From Firmicutes bacterium UBA3914 (GTDB taxonomy: Bacteria > Bacillota > Limnochordia > Darwinibacteriales > Darwinibacteriaceae), in contig DGEY01000028.1 of the NCBI GenBank assembly GCA_002391385.1, positions 1 to 13,978 of the forward strand: a stretch of 13,978 bases of DNA, given 5' to 3'. This document shows, in pieces, positions 7,007-13,978 of the stretch (position 1 is the first letter of the stretch; each line of letters begins with the position of its first letter). A model generated the notes under the pieces. It was not told the origin of the DNA, made no database searches, and was given only the letters and a program-made list of their open reading frames with translations. The position numbers and the translations under genes are program-made.

Positions 7007-8050
7007 CTACGCACTCTCTTTCCGCTGGAAGAGCACGGAGGCAATGACAATCACGCCCTTGGCCGCTTCCCGCAGGAAGGGCGGAACCCCAAACAGATTC
7101 AAGAGGTTGTTCATAACTGCAATAATGAGCATGCCCAAGACGGTGCCAAAGATGGTGCCCCGACCGCCGCGCATGCTGGTGCCGCCCACCACTGCCGCGG
7201 CGATGGCATCCATCTCGTAGCCGCTTCCCGCATTGGCGAAGTCCATGGTGCCGATGCGGGCCACTTGGATGATGGAGGCAATGCCCACCAGAACCCCAGT
7301 CAAGGTGTAGGCCCCCACCTTCACCCGGTTCACATTCACACCGGAAAGCTGGGCCGCCCTTTCATTGGACCCCACAGCAATCACCTGGCGCCCCCAGACG
7401 GTGCGCTGGGAGACGTAGATCAGGATCAGCGCGATGGCCAGCCAGTAGATGATGGGCATGAACATCAAGCCGCCCACCTGGAGATTGGCGAGCTGCAGGA
7501 ACTCCCGGGGCACCCGGGGGTTGTAGCCTTGCATAAAGTGCTGCGTCACGCTGCGCAGAATCTTCATGGTGCCTAAGGTGGCCACGAAGGGGGCAATCCG
7601 TCCCTTGGTAATCAAAAGCCCCGTCAAGGCCCCCAGCACCAGGCCCATGAGCATGGCGAAGATCACCGTTAAGACATAGGCGGGCAGGCCGGTAATGCCC
7701 AGGTTACCTAGGAAGCCTTTGGGACCTATATCCAGCATCATCATACTGGCGGCCCCGATGGCCACCAGCGTGGACCCCACAGAAAGATCGATGCCGCCGG
7801 TGATGATCACAAAGGTCATGCCCAGGGCAATGATCCCCACCCCGGCATTGTTGCGCAGGATGTTGATCCAGTTGCGCCCCCAGGCGCTGAACCACTGGCC
7901 CACTGAATCGTAGTCAAACCCCAGCACCAGGGTCTGCAGGATGATCAAACCCAGCAGAACCAGCACGGTGCCGAAATGGGAATCGTTGGCCCAGCGCAGG
8001 CGTAAACGCCCTACAAATCCTGTTTTCTCGCCTGTTTCCATCACTTTCAT
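7007..8050 (-). CDS. Sugar ABC transporter permease, CUT2 (ribose/galactose type)
   Basis: Membrane subunit of a carbohydrate-uptake ABC importer, 347 residues, a single polypeptide expected to dimerise. Family hallmarks are TFVIITGGIDLSVGS (79-93), the loop GRIAPFVATLGTM (150-162), the cytoplasmic coupling region NERAAQLSGVNVNRVK (229-244) and GSGYEMDAIAAAVVGGTS (275-292). Eight to ten hydrophobic segments are evident. The N-terminus (1-20) is a charged, non-conserved extension. The ATG at 8050 is 15 bp after the ATPase stop, with AAGGCGGG as ribosome binding site, so the two are translationally close. The order binding protein, ATPase, permease is like mglBAC. The exact sugar cannot be named. 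Confidence 0.94.
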   Translation of the reverse strand: MKVMETGEKTGFVGRLRLRWANDSHFGTVLVLLGLIILQTLVLGFDYDSVGQWFSAWGRNWINILRNNAGVGIIALGMTFVIITGGIDLSVGSTLVAIGAASMMMLDIGPKGFLGNLGITGLPAYVLTVIFAMLMGLVLGALTGLLITKGRIAPFVATLGTMKILRSVTQHFMQGYNPRVPREFLQLANLQVGGLMFMPIIYWLAIALILIYVSQRTVWGRQVIAVGSNERAAQLSGVNVNRVKVGAYTLTGVLVGIASIIQVARIGTMDFANAGSGYEMDAIAAAVVGGTSMRGGRGTIFGTVLGMLIIAVMNNLLNLFGVPPFLREAAKGVIVIASVLFQRKESA

Positions 8051-8065
8051 GCTCCAACCCGCCTT

Positions 8066-9559
8066 TTAACTTGCACTGAGGACACCGCCTGTGGCAAGTC
8101 TCATGATATCGTGCTCGTTCATGGTGCCGCCCGAGACTTCTCCTTGGATATGTCCCTGGTACATGACCAAAGCCCTGTCGCAGAGCCGGATGATCTCCTG
8201 GGCCTCACTGGAGAGGACGATGATGGCCAGACCCTGTTCCGCCAGGTCCAGGATAATATCGTAGATCTCCTCCTTGGCCCCCACATCAACCCCCTGGGTG
8301 GGGTTATCCAAAATCAGCACCTTGGGCCGGGCTGCCAGCCACTTGGCCAAAACCACCTTCTGCTGATTGCCCCCGGAAAGGGTGTTGATGCTGTCGGTGA
8401 TGCGCTGCAGCCTGATGCCCAGACGGTCGATCTGCTCGGTAAACAGACCTTCCTGCCTATTTATATCAATCACGCCCCGCTTGGCAAACAGGGGCCAGGT
8501 GACTATCGAAGCGTTTTCCAGGATGTTCATATCTTTGATGATGGCATTCTCCTTGCGGTTGCGGGGCAGGTAGCCGATGCCCAGTTCCAGGGCGTGCTCG
8601 GTGCTGTGGATTTTCACCTCTTGACCGTCCAGCCAAACCCTTCCAGAGAGCACTTCATCGGCACCGAAAATGGCCTGGAACAGTTCACTGCGGCCATCGC
8701 CTAAAAGCCCGGTAAAGCCCAGGATCTCCCCGCGGCGCACACTGAAGTTGATGCCGCGAAAAGCTGTTCTGTGGTTGAGATTTTCCACCCGCAAAACTTC
8801 TTCGCCGATGCGCACCTCACGGGTGAGCTGTTCGGTGCGGACATCATGGCCCACCATAAAGCGGGCCAGGTCATCTGTGGTGACTGCGGCCACATCGCCT
8901 TCCGCCACCAGCTCCCCGTCCCGCAGAACCATATACCGCTCGCAGATATCCATAACTTCATTCAGCTTGTGGGAAATAAAGATGATGCCGACTCCTTGAT
9001 CCCGGAGCGTTTCCATCATCTGGAATACACGCCTGATCTCCGGCTCCGTCAAGGATGTGGTGGGCTCGTCCATGATGATCACGGAAGCATCCATCATGAT
9101 GGCCCGGCAGATCTCCACGATCTGTTTGTAGGACGCATCTAAGTCGCGCACCATGGCCCGGGGATCCAGCTCGATGTTCATGCGCCGGAAAATGTCCGCC
9201 GTCTTTTCCTCCATGGTCTCCAGATCGAGCCTTCCCCACCTGCTCCGGATCTCCCGCCCTAGGAACATGTTCTCATACACGGGCAGATCATTAATCAAAT
9301 TGAGCTCCTGGTGGATAAAGGCGATCCCCGCCCGGAGAGATTCCGCGGGATTGGCAAACCGCACGGGCTTGCCATCAAGATAAATGGTGCCGGAATCTGC
9401 GGGCAAAACCCCTCCCAGGATATTCATGAGGGTGGATTTGCCGGCACCGTTCTCACCGATTAAAGCACAAATCTCACCACCGTTGATGGTGATGGAAACG
9501 TCCTTCAGGACCTGGTTTTTCCCGAATGACTTGTAGATGTTTTTCATCTCCACGATCAT
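8066..9559 (-). CDS. Sugar ABC transporter ATP-binding protein, double-domain CUT2
   Basis: Cytoplasmic ATPase with two fused nucleotide-binding domains, 497 residues (RbsA and MglA are about 500). Domain 1 has Walker A GENGAGKST (35-43), Q84, an atypical signature DLDASYKQIVEI (139-150), Walker B IIMDEPT (161-167) and H197. Domain 2 has a Walker A-like loop without the lysine (GLLGDGRSE, 284-292), a canonical signature LSGGNQQK (394-401) and a Walker B ending LDNPT (417-421), with Asn where the catalytic Glu is expected. The complete ATP site is thus Walker A1 with signature 2. I use the ATG at 9559 because MIVEMKNIYKSFG matches the family start; a GTG ten codons earlier has no ribosome binding site. 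A hairpin separates it from the binding-protein gene. Confidence 0.95.
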   Translation of the reverse strand: MIVEMKNIYKSFGKNQVLKDVSITINGGEICALIGENGAGKSTLMNILGGVLPADSGTIYLDGKPVRFANPAESLRAGIAFIHQELNLINDLPVYENMFLGREIRSRWGRLDLETMEEKTADIFRRMNIELDPRAMVRDLDASYKQIVEICRAIMMDASVIIMDEPTTSLTEPEIRRVFQMMETLRDQGVGIIFISHKLNEVMDICERYMVLRDGELVAEGDVAAVTTDDLARFMVGHDVRTEQLTREVRIGEEVLRVENLNHRTAFRGINFSVRRGEILGFTGLLGDGRSELFQAIFGADEVLSGRVWLDGQEVKIHSTEHALELGIGYLPRNRKENAIIKDMNILENASIVTWPLFAKRGVIDINRQEGLFTEQIDRLGIRLQRITDSINTLSGGNQQKVVLAKWLAARPKVLILDNPTQGVDVGAKEEIYDIILDLAEQGLAIIVLSSEAQEIIRLCDRALVMYQGHIQGEVSGGTMNEHDIMRLATGGVLSAS

Positions 9560-9597
9560 GGCATCACATCCAAAGGCAAAATGGCGCACTGAGCAAG

Positions 9598-9629
9598 CTG
9601 CAAGGGGAGGCCGAAGCCGCCCCTTGCAG
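9598..9629 (-). other. UUCG-capped intercistronic hairpin after the binding-protein gene
   Basis: A 10-bp stem (CTGCAAGGGG with CCCCTTGCAG), one mismatch, then three more pairs closed by a C(UUCG)G tetraloop on the minus-strand transcript. It starts 15 bp past the binding-protein stop. There is no U-run, so it probably protects the upstream message from 3' decay or partly attenuates, giving more binding protein than ATPase and permease, a known pattern in sugar ABC operons. Confidence 0.7.
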
Positions 9630-9644
9630 TGGATTCCTTAGGCA

Positions 9645-10577
9645 TTAATAGGGCGAACTGGGATCGATGAAGTCTTTGTAGTTCGTCCGGTCCACGATGG
9701 TGGTGGGGATAACCTTAACCGCCTCAACCTCTTCGCCCTTGAGCACAGCCAAAGCTACGTCAACAGCATCCTTGACCATGGCCGGGCTGTACAGCGCGGA
9801 CTGGATCCAGATGTCCTCGTTCTCAGGCATCATCAGGAAGTAATCCTGCATGCCGCCGCCACCGGTGATCACCTTAATGTCGGTGCGGCCAGCTTCCCTG
9901 ATGGCCTGGATGGCGCCCATGGATGTTTCATCGTCCATGGAATAGACTGCGTCGATCCGGGGATGCCGCATCAGGATATCAGCCATGTCCTTCAGGCCAT
10001 CTTCCACGGTGAACTTGGTGGCATAGGTATAGATGGTCATGTTAGGGGCGATTTCCTTGATGGTGTCCAAAAAGCCAGCTTTGCGCAGCTCAGATACGGA
10101 ACCGGAAGTGGGTACTTCCAGCATGACCACAATGGCCTCGGGACCGACTTTCTCCACGATGTAGTGGGCACCCTGCACGCCCATGTCGTAGTTGTCGCCG
10201 GTGACCCTGTAGATGCCTTCCACATCGATGACGATGTCAAAGTTGACCACAATCACGCCAGAGTCTACGGCCCTTTGGATGGGCACTTCCATACCTGTCC
10301 ACTGCGGGAAGGCCACGATGGCATCGGCACCCCAGGTGAGCAGGTCGTCGAGCTGGGCCGTCATCTCTTCAGCGTTGTTGCTGGTTTGGATGTTGTACTC
10401 CACCTCATCGCCAAGTTCCTTGAGGCGGTTTTCCGCGTGATAGGCCACGGCCGCTACCCAACCATGTGTAACAGCAGGAGCCAGAACACCGATCTTAAAC
10501 TTCGCCGCTGCCGGCTGGGCAAAGGCCAGCGACGAGAACAGAACAGCAAGTACCAGCACTAAAGCAATTCGTTTCAT
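9645..10577 (-). CDS. Sugar ABC transporter substrate-binding protein, CUT2 type
   Basis: Secreted ligand-binding protein of the ribose/galactose-binding class (Peripla_BP_4-like), 310 residues, which captures the sugar and delivers it to the permease. Residues 1-20 form a signal peptide (MKRIALVLVLAVLF...SLAFA) with a signal-peptidase-I-like site before Q21; no cysteine is present, so it is not a lipoprotein. The mature domain begins FKIGVLAPAVTHGWVAAVAY; PQWTG (91-95), VNFDIVI (111-117) and VYSMDDETSMGA (211-222) match ligand-contact and hinge regions of the family. W40 and W93 could stack on a sugar ring. The ATG at 10577 has AAAGGAG 7 nt upstream; an earlier in-frame start at 10613 would bury the signal peptide. 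It is the first gene of the transporter unit. Confidence 0.94.
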   Translation of the reverse strand: MKRIALVLVLAVLFSSLAFAQPAAAKFKIGVLAPAVTHGWVAAVAYHAENRLKELGDEVEYNIQTSNNAEEMTAQLDDLLTWGADAIVAFPQWTGMEVPIQRAVDSGVIVVNFDIVIDVEGIYRVTGDNYDMGVQGAHYIVEKVGPEAIVVMLEVPTSGSVSELRKAGFLDTIKEIAPNMTIYTYATKFTVEDGLKDMADILMRHPRIDAVYSMDDETSMGAIQAIREAGRTDIKVITGGGGMQDYFLMMPENEDIWIQSALYSPAMVKDAVDVALAVLKGEEVEAVKVIPTTIVDRTNYKDFIDPSSPY

Positions 10578-10615
10578 TGTGCAGCTCCTTTCCTCTTGTT
10601 GAGCTAGGTACAACC

Positions 10616-10645
10616 CAGAAAGCTAGAGCATGGCTTGGCTTTCTG
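10616..10645. repeat. Inverted repeat in the leader of the binding-protein gene
   Basis: CAGAAAGC and GCTTTCTG, 8 bp each, separated by 14 bp, centred about 53 bp ahead of the binding-protein start codon. It could be a regulator site (centre-to-centre spacing 22 bp) or an mRNA hairpin. The rest of the 175-bp gap 10578-10752 holds a short hairpin-like region followed by a T5 run (minus strand, about 10686-10715) that may weakly terminate oxidoreductase A. I see no convincing -35/-10 pair, although a promoter for the transporter would be expected here. Confidence 0.35.
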
Positions 10646-10752
10646 CTACCACCCCCTAAGCTAAACACAAGTAAAACCATACTTAAAAATTCTTGAGGAA
10701 TCCTTGCGAATCCTCCTCTAGATTACAGCCAAAAAACACTATTTGGCGAGCC

Positions 10753-11820
10753 TCACAAAAGGCCCCCCAGTTCGACACTGCAGCCGGAAGCCAGCGCTTC
10801 CCGCGCCGCCAGGGCGATGGCCACCGCCGTTTTCGCCTGGGAAGGTGTACCCCGTTCCACAGCTCCGCCCCGGCGAACCCATTCGAGGAAGTAAGCCAGC
10901 TGCCGGGCGTAGGGGTCCTCTCCGAAGCCAGCAACCTCTGGCTGCAGTTCCTCTTCCCCGTATAGTACCAGCCGGTTGGGTGCGCCTCCCTCATCGGTCA
11001 CACTTCCTCCCCCGGCCACAAAGCGGTATTCCGCCGCGGCCTTTTGGCCTAAAACCCTGAGGAAGGAAGTGAACGGATAGCTGGGGGGCATCAAGTGGCT
11101 GCCCACCACATGGGCCCGCTGACCACCGGTGAAGGTAATTACCACATGCACGTGTTTCCAATCGCCGCCGGGCACCGGCACTCCCCAGGCGCTGACGCTC
11201 TCGGGAACGCCCAGAAGCGCACAGGCCATGTCAAAGTCGTGGACCATGAGGTCCACCACCATCCCGCCGCTGAGGGACAGGTCCGCAAACCAGCTGGCCC
11301 ACTGGGGAGATGTGCTGAGCCGCTCCAGCTCCACGGCGCGGATCTCCCCGAGCTTTCCCTCTTCCTTGAGCTCCAGCACCCTTTCATATTCCGGCCAGAA
11401 GCGGAGCACATGCCCGATCATGAGAAAATGGGCGGCCAAGCGCTGGGGATCAGGCTCGCTAACCCCGGCGTGGCGGGCCGCTGCAGCGGCGGCCTGGAGC
11501 ATCGCCTCGGCATCTTCCAGGGTGAGCGCGATGGGCTTTTCGCAGAGCACCTTCTTGCCCGCCTCCAGGGCCTGGATGGTCATCTCTTTGTGCAGCCCCG
11601 TGGGATAACACACCACAACGGCGTCCACCAGGGGATCAGCCAGGAGCTGCCCCAGATCAGTGGTGCCCCGGGCCCCAACCTGGGCGGCCAAGTCGTTCAC
11701 CTTCTGTGGATTACGCCCGCAAATCCAGCGGATTTCCGCATCGGGCCTCTCAGCCAGCGCTTTGGCGTGGGTCTGGGCCATGAAACCTGAACCTAAAATG
11801 CCGATTCCTACCCTTTCCAT
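10753..11820 (-). CDS. Gfo/Idh/MocA-family oxidoreductase A
   Basis: Predicted NAD(P)-dependent sugar dehydrogenase, 355 residues. The Rossmann loop is GSGFMA (10-15), CEKPIALT at 93-100 gives the conserved K95, and DLMVHDFDM (190-198) the catalytic-type H194. The segment at about 112-130 (AAAARHAGVSEPDPQRLAA) is a short insertion not seen in oxidoreductases B and C. The three oxidoreductases differ clearly at the level of these motifs, so they are paralogues of separate subfamilies rather than recent copies. The ATG at 11820 has AGGAGG 8 nt upstream. It precedes the transporter genes by 175 bp and follows the chemoreceptor by 95 bp; no terminator is evident between chemoreceptor and this gene. 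Its partner reaction is unknown; a first oxidation of the imported sugar is plausible. Confidence 0.9.
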   Translation of the reverse strand: MERVGIGILGSGFMAQTHAKALAERPDAEIRWICGRNPQKVNDLAAQVGARGTTDLGQLLADPLVDAVVVCYPTGLHKEMTIQALEAGKKVLCEKPIALTLEDAEAMLQAAAAAARHAGVSEPDPQRLAAHFLMIGHVLRFWPEYERVLELKEEGKLGEIRAVELERLSTSPQWASWFADLSLSGGMVVDLMVHDFDMACALLGVPESVSAWGVPVPGGDWKHVHVVITFTGGQRAHVVGSHLMPPSYPFTSFLRVLGQKAAAEYRFVAGGGSVTDEGGAPNRLVLYGEEELQPEVAGFGEDPYARQLAYFLEWVRRGGAVERGTPSQAKTAVAIALAAREALASGCSVELGGLL

Positions 11821-11915
11821 CTACCGGATCCTCCTACTTCGGTCTTGAGCCTCTCCCTCTATGGATCATTCCAGCTCCCCTCGGCCGATCCTCCTGAGCC
11901 TTGCGGGGCAGGTCG

Positions 11916-13499
11916 CTAGACCCGGAAATACTCCACCAGCCTCTGCAGCTCGGCCGCGGCGGAAGCGATCTTGTCCATGGAGGCGGCCACTTCTTCCAGG
12001 GAAGCGGATTGCTGTTCACTGCCGGCCGCGATTTCTTCACCAGCCGCGGAAAGTTCGCTGATGGCGAGAGCCGCTTTATCGATGGCGCCTGACAGTTCCT
12101 GGATCACGCTCTGCACTTCCGTGAACATCCTGCCGCTCTCGGTGGTGGTCTCCTTCCCCTCCGACACCTTCCGGGAGCTGCGTTCGCTCTTTTCCACCGT
12201 TTCCCGGACGATGCTCTGCATGCGCCCGATCAATTCAGTGATTTCACTGGCTGCCTCCGCGGACTCTTCCGCCAGCTTCCTCACTTCCTCCGAAACAACT
12301 GAAAAACCACGCCCGTGTTCCCCGGCGCGGGCTGCCTCGATGGCCGCATTCAAAGCCAGAAGGTTGGTCTGCTCAGCTATGTCGGTGATGATGCCCACAA
12401 TGGAGCGGATGCGATCGGACTGCTCGTCCAGCTCTCTGATTTCCTCCCTCAGCTGGGAGACGGAGGTATCGATCTCCCCCATGACGCCTAGGGTCCGCTG
12501 GATCTGCCTGCTGCCTTCTGTGGTTTTCTCTAAAGCTTCCTGCGCCTTTTCCGCGATTTCCTGGGTCTGCTGGTTGAGGATCTGGATGGAAGAAGCGAAC
12601 TCGTTGGTGGTGCCGGCCACCATGGCCACCGAGCCGGAGGTCTCCTGCACAGCCGCGGCCACCTCGGCTGAGCCGGTGGCTGTCTCCAGAGATCCCGCGG
12701 CCACCTTGATCATCATCTCCTGCAGTTTGGCAATGAAATCGTTCATGCCCTGGGCCAGCTTGGCCAGTTCATCCCGGCCCCTAACCGGCAGCCGCTGGGT
12801 GAGATCTCCTCCGCCTTGGCTCAGCTCCTGGACCAAGGCCACCGTGCGCCGCAGGGAACGGCAGACCGAACGTACAGTCAAAACCCCCAGGAACAGGGCG
12901 ATACCCAGCGCCACGCCGATCATCACCAAGGTGATGAGTTGGGAGGTTCGGGCCACCTCCTGCGCCTCTTGCTCCAGGGCCGCCGCCTCCGCCTGCACCA
13001 GCACAATGATCCGGTCCAAAGCGCTACGCACGGCTTGGAGATGAACCAGGGTGGTTTCCGCGTAGGATCTCCTTGCTTCCTCCCAGGCGGAGCCGCCAGC
13101 TGCCAGCAAGCCGCTGATCTCCCCCGCGGAGCGGTGCAGCGCCTCATGGGGCTCGACTAAAGCAGCATAGGCCGCCTGCAGCTCTGGGGAGAGACTGGCA
13201 AACTCCGCTGACTCGATGAAGGCGTAGTACCAGCTGCCCAGGGCGCACCTGGTGTGATCCAGCTGCCCGGTAAAGGGCTGTTCCAAGTTGAGCGAATTGG
13301 CCAGCTCCAGGGCCCAGTCTAAGTGGGCGATCTCCAGTTCATCCAGCATGGCCACGTGGGCCAGGGCCGCCGCAGCTTGATCGTTGATGCCAGCCACCTG
13401 CTTGAGCATGCTGCTGGAGACACCACCCAAAACGCCGATACAGATAATGAGCAGGGCAATCACACCGTAGAGCTTCTGAGAAATCCGCAAGTTTAACAT
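11916..13499 (-). CDS. Methyl-accepting chemotaxis protein with extracytoplasmic CZB-like sensor
   Basis: Transmembrane chemoreceptor of 527 residues that signals to CheA through CheW. TM1 is about 9-28 and TM2 about 187-209. Between them lies a helical sensor with H59 (AHLDW), C85 (TRCALGSWYY), H118 and H122 (VEPHEALH), the 3-His/1-Cys pattern of the chemoreceptor zinc-binding (CZB) domain. HAMP follows at about 210-263, then the long coiled coil with the conserved hairpin tip EQTNLLALNAAIEAARAGE (376-394) and the region GRGFSVVSEEVRKLAEES. There is no C-terminal tethering pentapeptide. I chose the ATG at 13499 (MLNLRISQKL), which fits a short N-terminal tail before TM1; a TTG at 13535 is an alternative. 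It may steer the cell towards the sugar or a redox/zinc cue. No clear promoter is seen in the AT-rich 13536-13614. Confidence 0.93.
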   Translation of the reverse strand: MLNLRISQKLYGVIALLIICIGVLGGVSSSMLKQVAGINDQAAAALAHVAMLDELEIAHLDWALELANSLNLEQPFTGQLDHTRCALGSWYYAFIESAEFASLSPELQAAYAALVEPHEALHRSAGEISGLLAAGGSAWEEARRSYAETTLVHLQAVRSALDRIIVLVQAEAAALEQEAQEVARTSQLITLVMIGVALGIALFLGVLTVRSVCRSLRRTVALVQELSQGGGDLTQRLPVRGRDELAKLAQGMNDFIAKLQEMMIKVAAGSLETATGSAEVAAAVQETSGSVAMVAGTTNEFASSIQILNQQTQEIAEKAQEALEKTTEGSRQIQRTLGVMGEIDTSVSQLREEIRELDEQSDRIRSIVGIITDIAEQTNLLALNAAIEAARAGEHGRGFSVVSEEVRKLAEESAEAASEITELIGRMQSIVRETVEKSERSSRKVSEGKETTTESGRMFTEVQSVIQELSGAIDKAALAISELSAAGEEIAAGSEQQSASLEEVAASMDKIASAAAELQRLVEYFRV

Positions 13500-13614
13500 G
13501 GCAGTTCCCACCAACCCTCTGACTTCAGGAGTCAATAATTAACTTTATAGGTAATTGGTCTAATACCGCTCTTTTTTCAAAACTCCTGCCATGTGAAATT
13601 TTAAGCGGAGAAGC

Positions 13615-13654
13615 AAAAACCCCCCGAAGTTAAGGTGAACTTAACTGTGGGGGG
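13615..13654 (-). terminator. Strong rho-independent terminator
   Basis: On the minus strand CCCCCC, ACA, GTTAAG, a 5-nt loop, CTTAAC, TTC and GGGGGG form a long stem with a 3-nt internal loop, followed directly by TTTTT. It lies 17 bp past the stop codon of the open tail at 13672 and isolates the chemoreceptor gene from upstream transcription. It is the clearest terminator in the window. Confidence 0.88.
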
Positions 13655-13671
13655 CTTGCTGCCCGATCCAC

Positions 13672-13842
13672 CTAGGACTCCGGCTCGATTTCCACCTCCA
13701 GCAGCGGCACACTCTGCTGGGAGCCGTAGAGATCGCTGCTCCAGGGATGGTCCGAGGGGTAGTGCTTGAGGATGGAAATCTTGATCCCCAGACAGCTGTC
13801 CACAAACCATAGGTTTCCTGTACCGCTGCACAGTCGGACCGT
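13672..13842 (-). pseudogene. 3' remnant of an unidentified coding sequence
   Basis: A 56-codon stretch ending at a TAG (13674-13672), in a different frame from the LacI fragment upstream. It reads LWFVDSCLGIKISILKHYP, then SDHPWSSDLYGSQQSVPLL and EVEIEPES. Codon choice (third-position G/C) is that of a real gene, and a strong terminator follows, so it is probably the genuine end of a gene whose 5' part was lost in a deletion or rearrangement near 13835-13842. I do not recognise it confidently. The YGSQQSVPLLEVEI ending weakly recalls the last strand of beta-sandwich carbohydrate-binding domains (DNRLRE/CBM96-like), which is speculation. Confidence 0.45.
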
Positions 13843-13978
13843 TCACACAGGCAACCCTGGAATAGCCGTGGGCCAACAGATGATCCATGCCTTAGCGCAG
13901 ACCCTTGAAAGAGTCCACCAGCACACAGCAGATATCTGGGTCATCCGAAACGCCCGACATCACAACAACGGGCTGTTT
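13832..13978 (-). pseudogene. Degraded LacI-family regulator fragment with in-frame stop
   Basis: From the right edge the minus strand reads KQPVVVMSGVSDDPDICCVL, then VDSFKGLR, a TAA stop (13894-13892), then GMDHLLAHGYSRVACVNGP in the same frame. This is the effector-domain core of a LacI-family repressor: the PVV strand, the VDS...G segment, and the HLLAHGYSRVA helix-strand with the closing NGP. The match resumes unchanged across the stop, consistent with a CAA-to-TAA (Gln to stop) change. Homology ends after NGP, where a different frame takes over. The ATG at 13888 opens a 95-codon frame, but it begins mid-domain and its later part is not LacI-like, so I do not treat it as an intact gene. 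The 5' part lies outside the window. Confidence 0.75.

Noticed and set aside
11971..13044. A 357-codon plus-strand open frame antisense to the chemoreceptor
   Set aside because: Serine- and arginine-rich low-complexity shadow of a repetitive coiled-coil gene; no start signal and no family features.
13536..13614. Sigma-28 or sigma-A promoter for the chemoreceptor in the AT-rich gap
   Set aside because: TTGAAA and TATAAA are present on the minus strand but 25 bp apart, and no TAAA-N15-GCCGATAA-like pair is found, so no promoter is called.
13601..13888. A 95-codon minus-strand open frame as an intact small gene
   Set aside because: It starts in the middle of a LacI effector domain just after an in-frame stop, then leaves the LacI-like frame and runs through the terminator.
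1..13978. CRISPR arrays, tRNA or rRNA genes, insertion sequences, attachment sites
   Set aside because: No regularly spaced repeats, cloverleaf, transposase or terminal inverted repeats were recognised by eye; a covariance-model and repeat search would be needed to exclude small RNAs.

Overview
The window is GC-rich (roughly 55-60 % by eye). Every gene I can support lies on the minus strand, so transcription runs from right to left. Start sites mostly have strong AAGGAGG-like ribosome binding sites, and the gene families (LacI regulators, CUT2 sugar ABC transporter, Gfo/Idh/MocA dehydrogenases, xylose-isomerase-like TIM barrels) are typical of a sugar-fermenting bacterium, most likely Bacillota. 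The sugar-binding protein has a cleavable signal peptide but no lipobox cysteine, which hints at a diderm envelope (a Limnochordia- or Halanaerobia-like lineage would fit). Taxonomy is a weak inference.

Layout in transcription order (right to left). (1) 13978-13615: a decayed LacI-family regulator with an in-frame TAA, abutting the 3' end of an unrelated reading frame, closed by a strong terminator. (2) 13499-11916: a methyl-accepting chemotaxis protein whose extracytoplasmic region looks like a CZB zinc-binding domain. (3) 11820-10753: Gfo/Idh/MocA oxidoreductase A. (4) 10577-7007: a CUT2 sugar ABC transporter in the order binding protein, double ATPase, permease, with a UUCG-capped hairpin after the binding protein and a terminator-like hairpin after the permease. 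(5) 6917-5541: a MATE exporter. (6) 5463-1208: a four-gene catabolic cassette alternating TIM-barrel isomerase/epimerase and Gfo/Idh/MocA oxidoreductase (TIM-1, oxidoreductase B, TIM-2, oxidoreductase C), ending in a hairpin terminator. (7) 988-1: a LacI-family repressor that runs off the left edge.

How it fits together (inference). The transporter imports a sugar or sugar derivative. The alternating dehydrogenase/TIM-barrel cassette then processes it. Two dehydrogenases plus two 'sugar phosphate isomerase/epimerase' proteins is the same parts list as the four-enzyme levoglucosan pathway (oxidation to a 3-keto sugar, elimination, hydration, reduction) and resembles the 3-keto-glycoside and C-glycoside cleavage systems. 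Two perfect 12-bp palindromes with a central CpG or GpC step, GAAAACGTTTTC ahead of lacI and CTTTGCGCAAAG inside a candidate promoter ahead of the cassette, look like LacI-family operators. The substrate cannot be read from the sequence.
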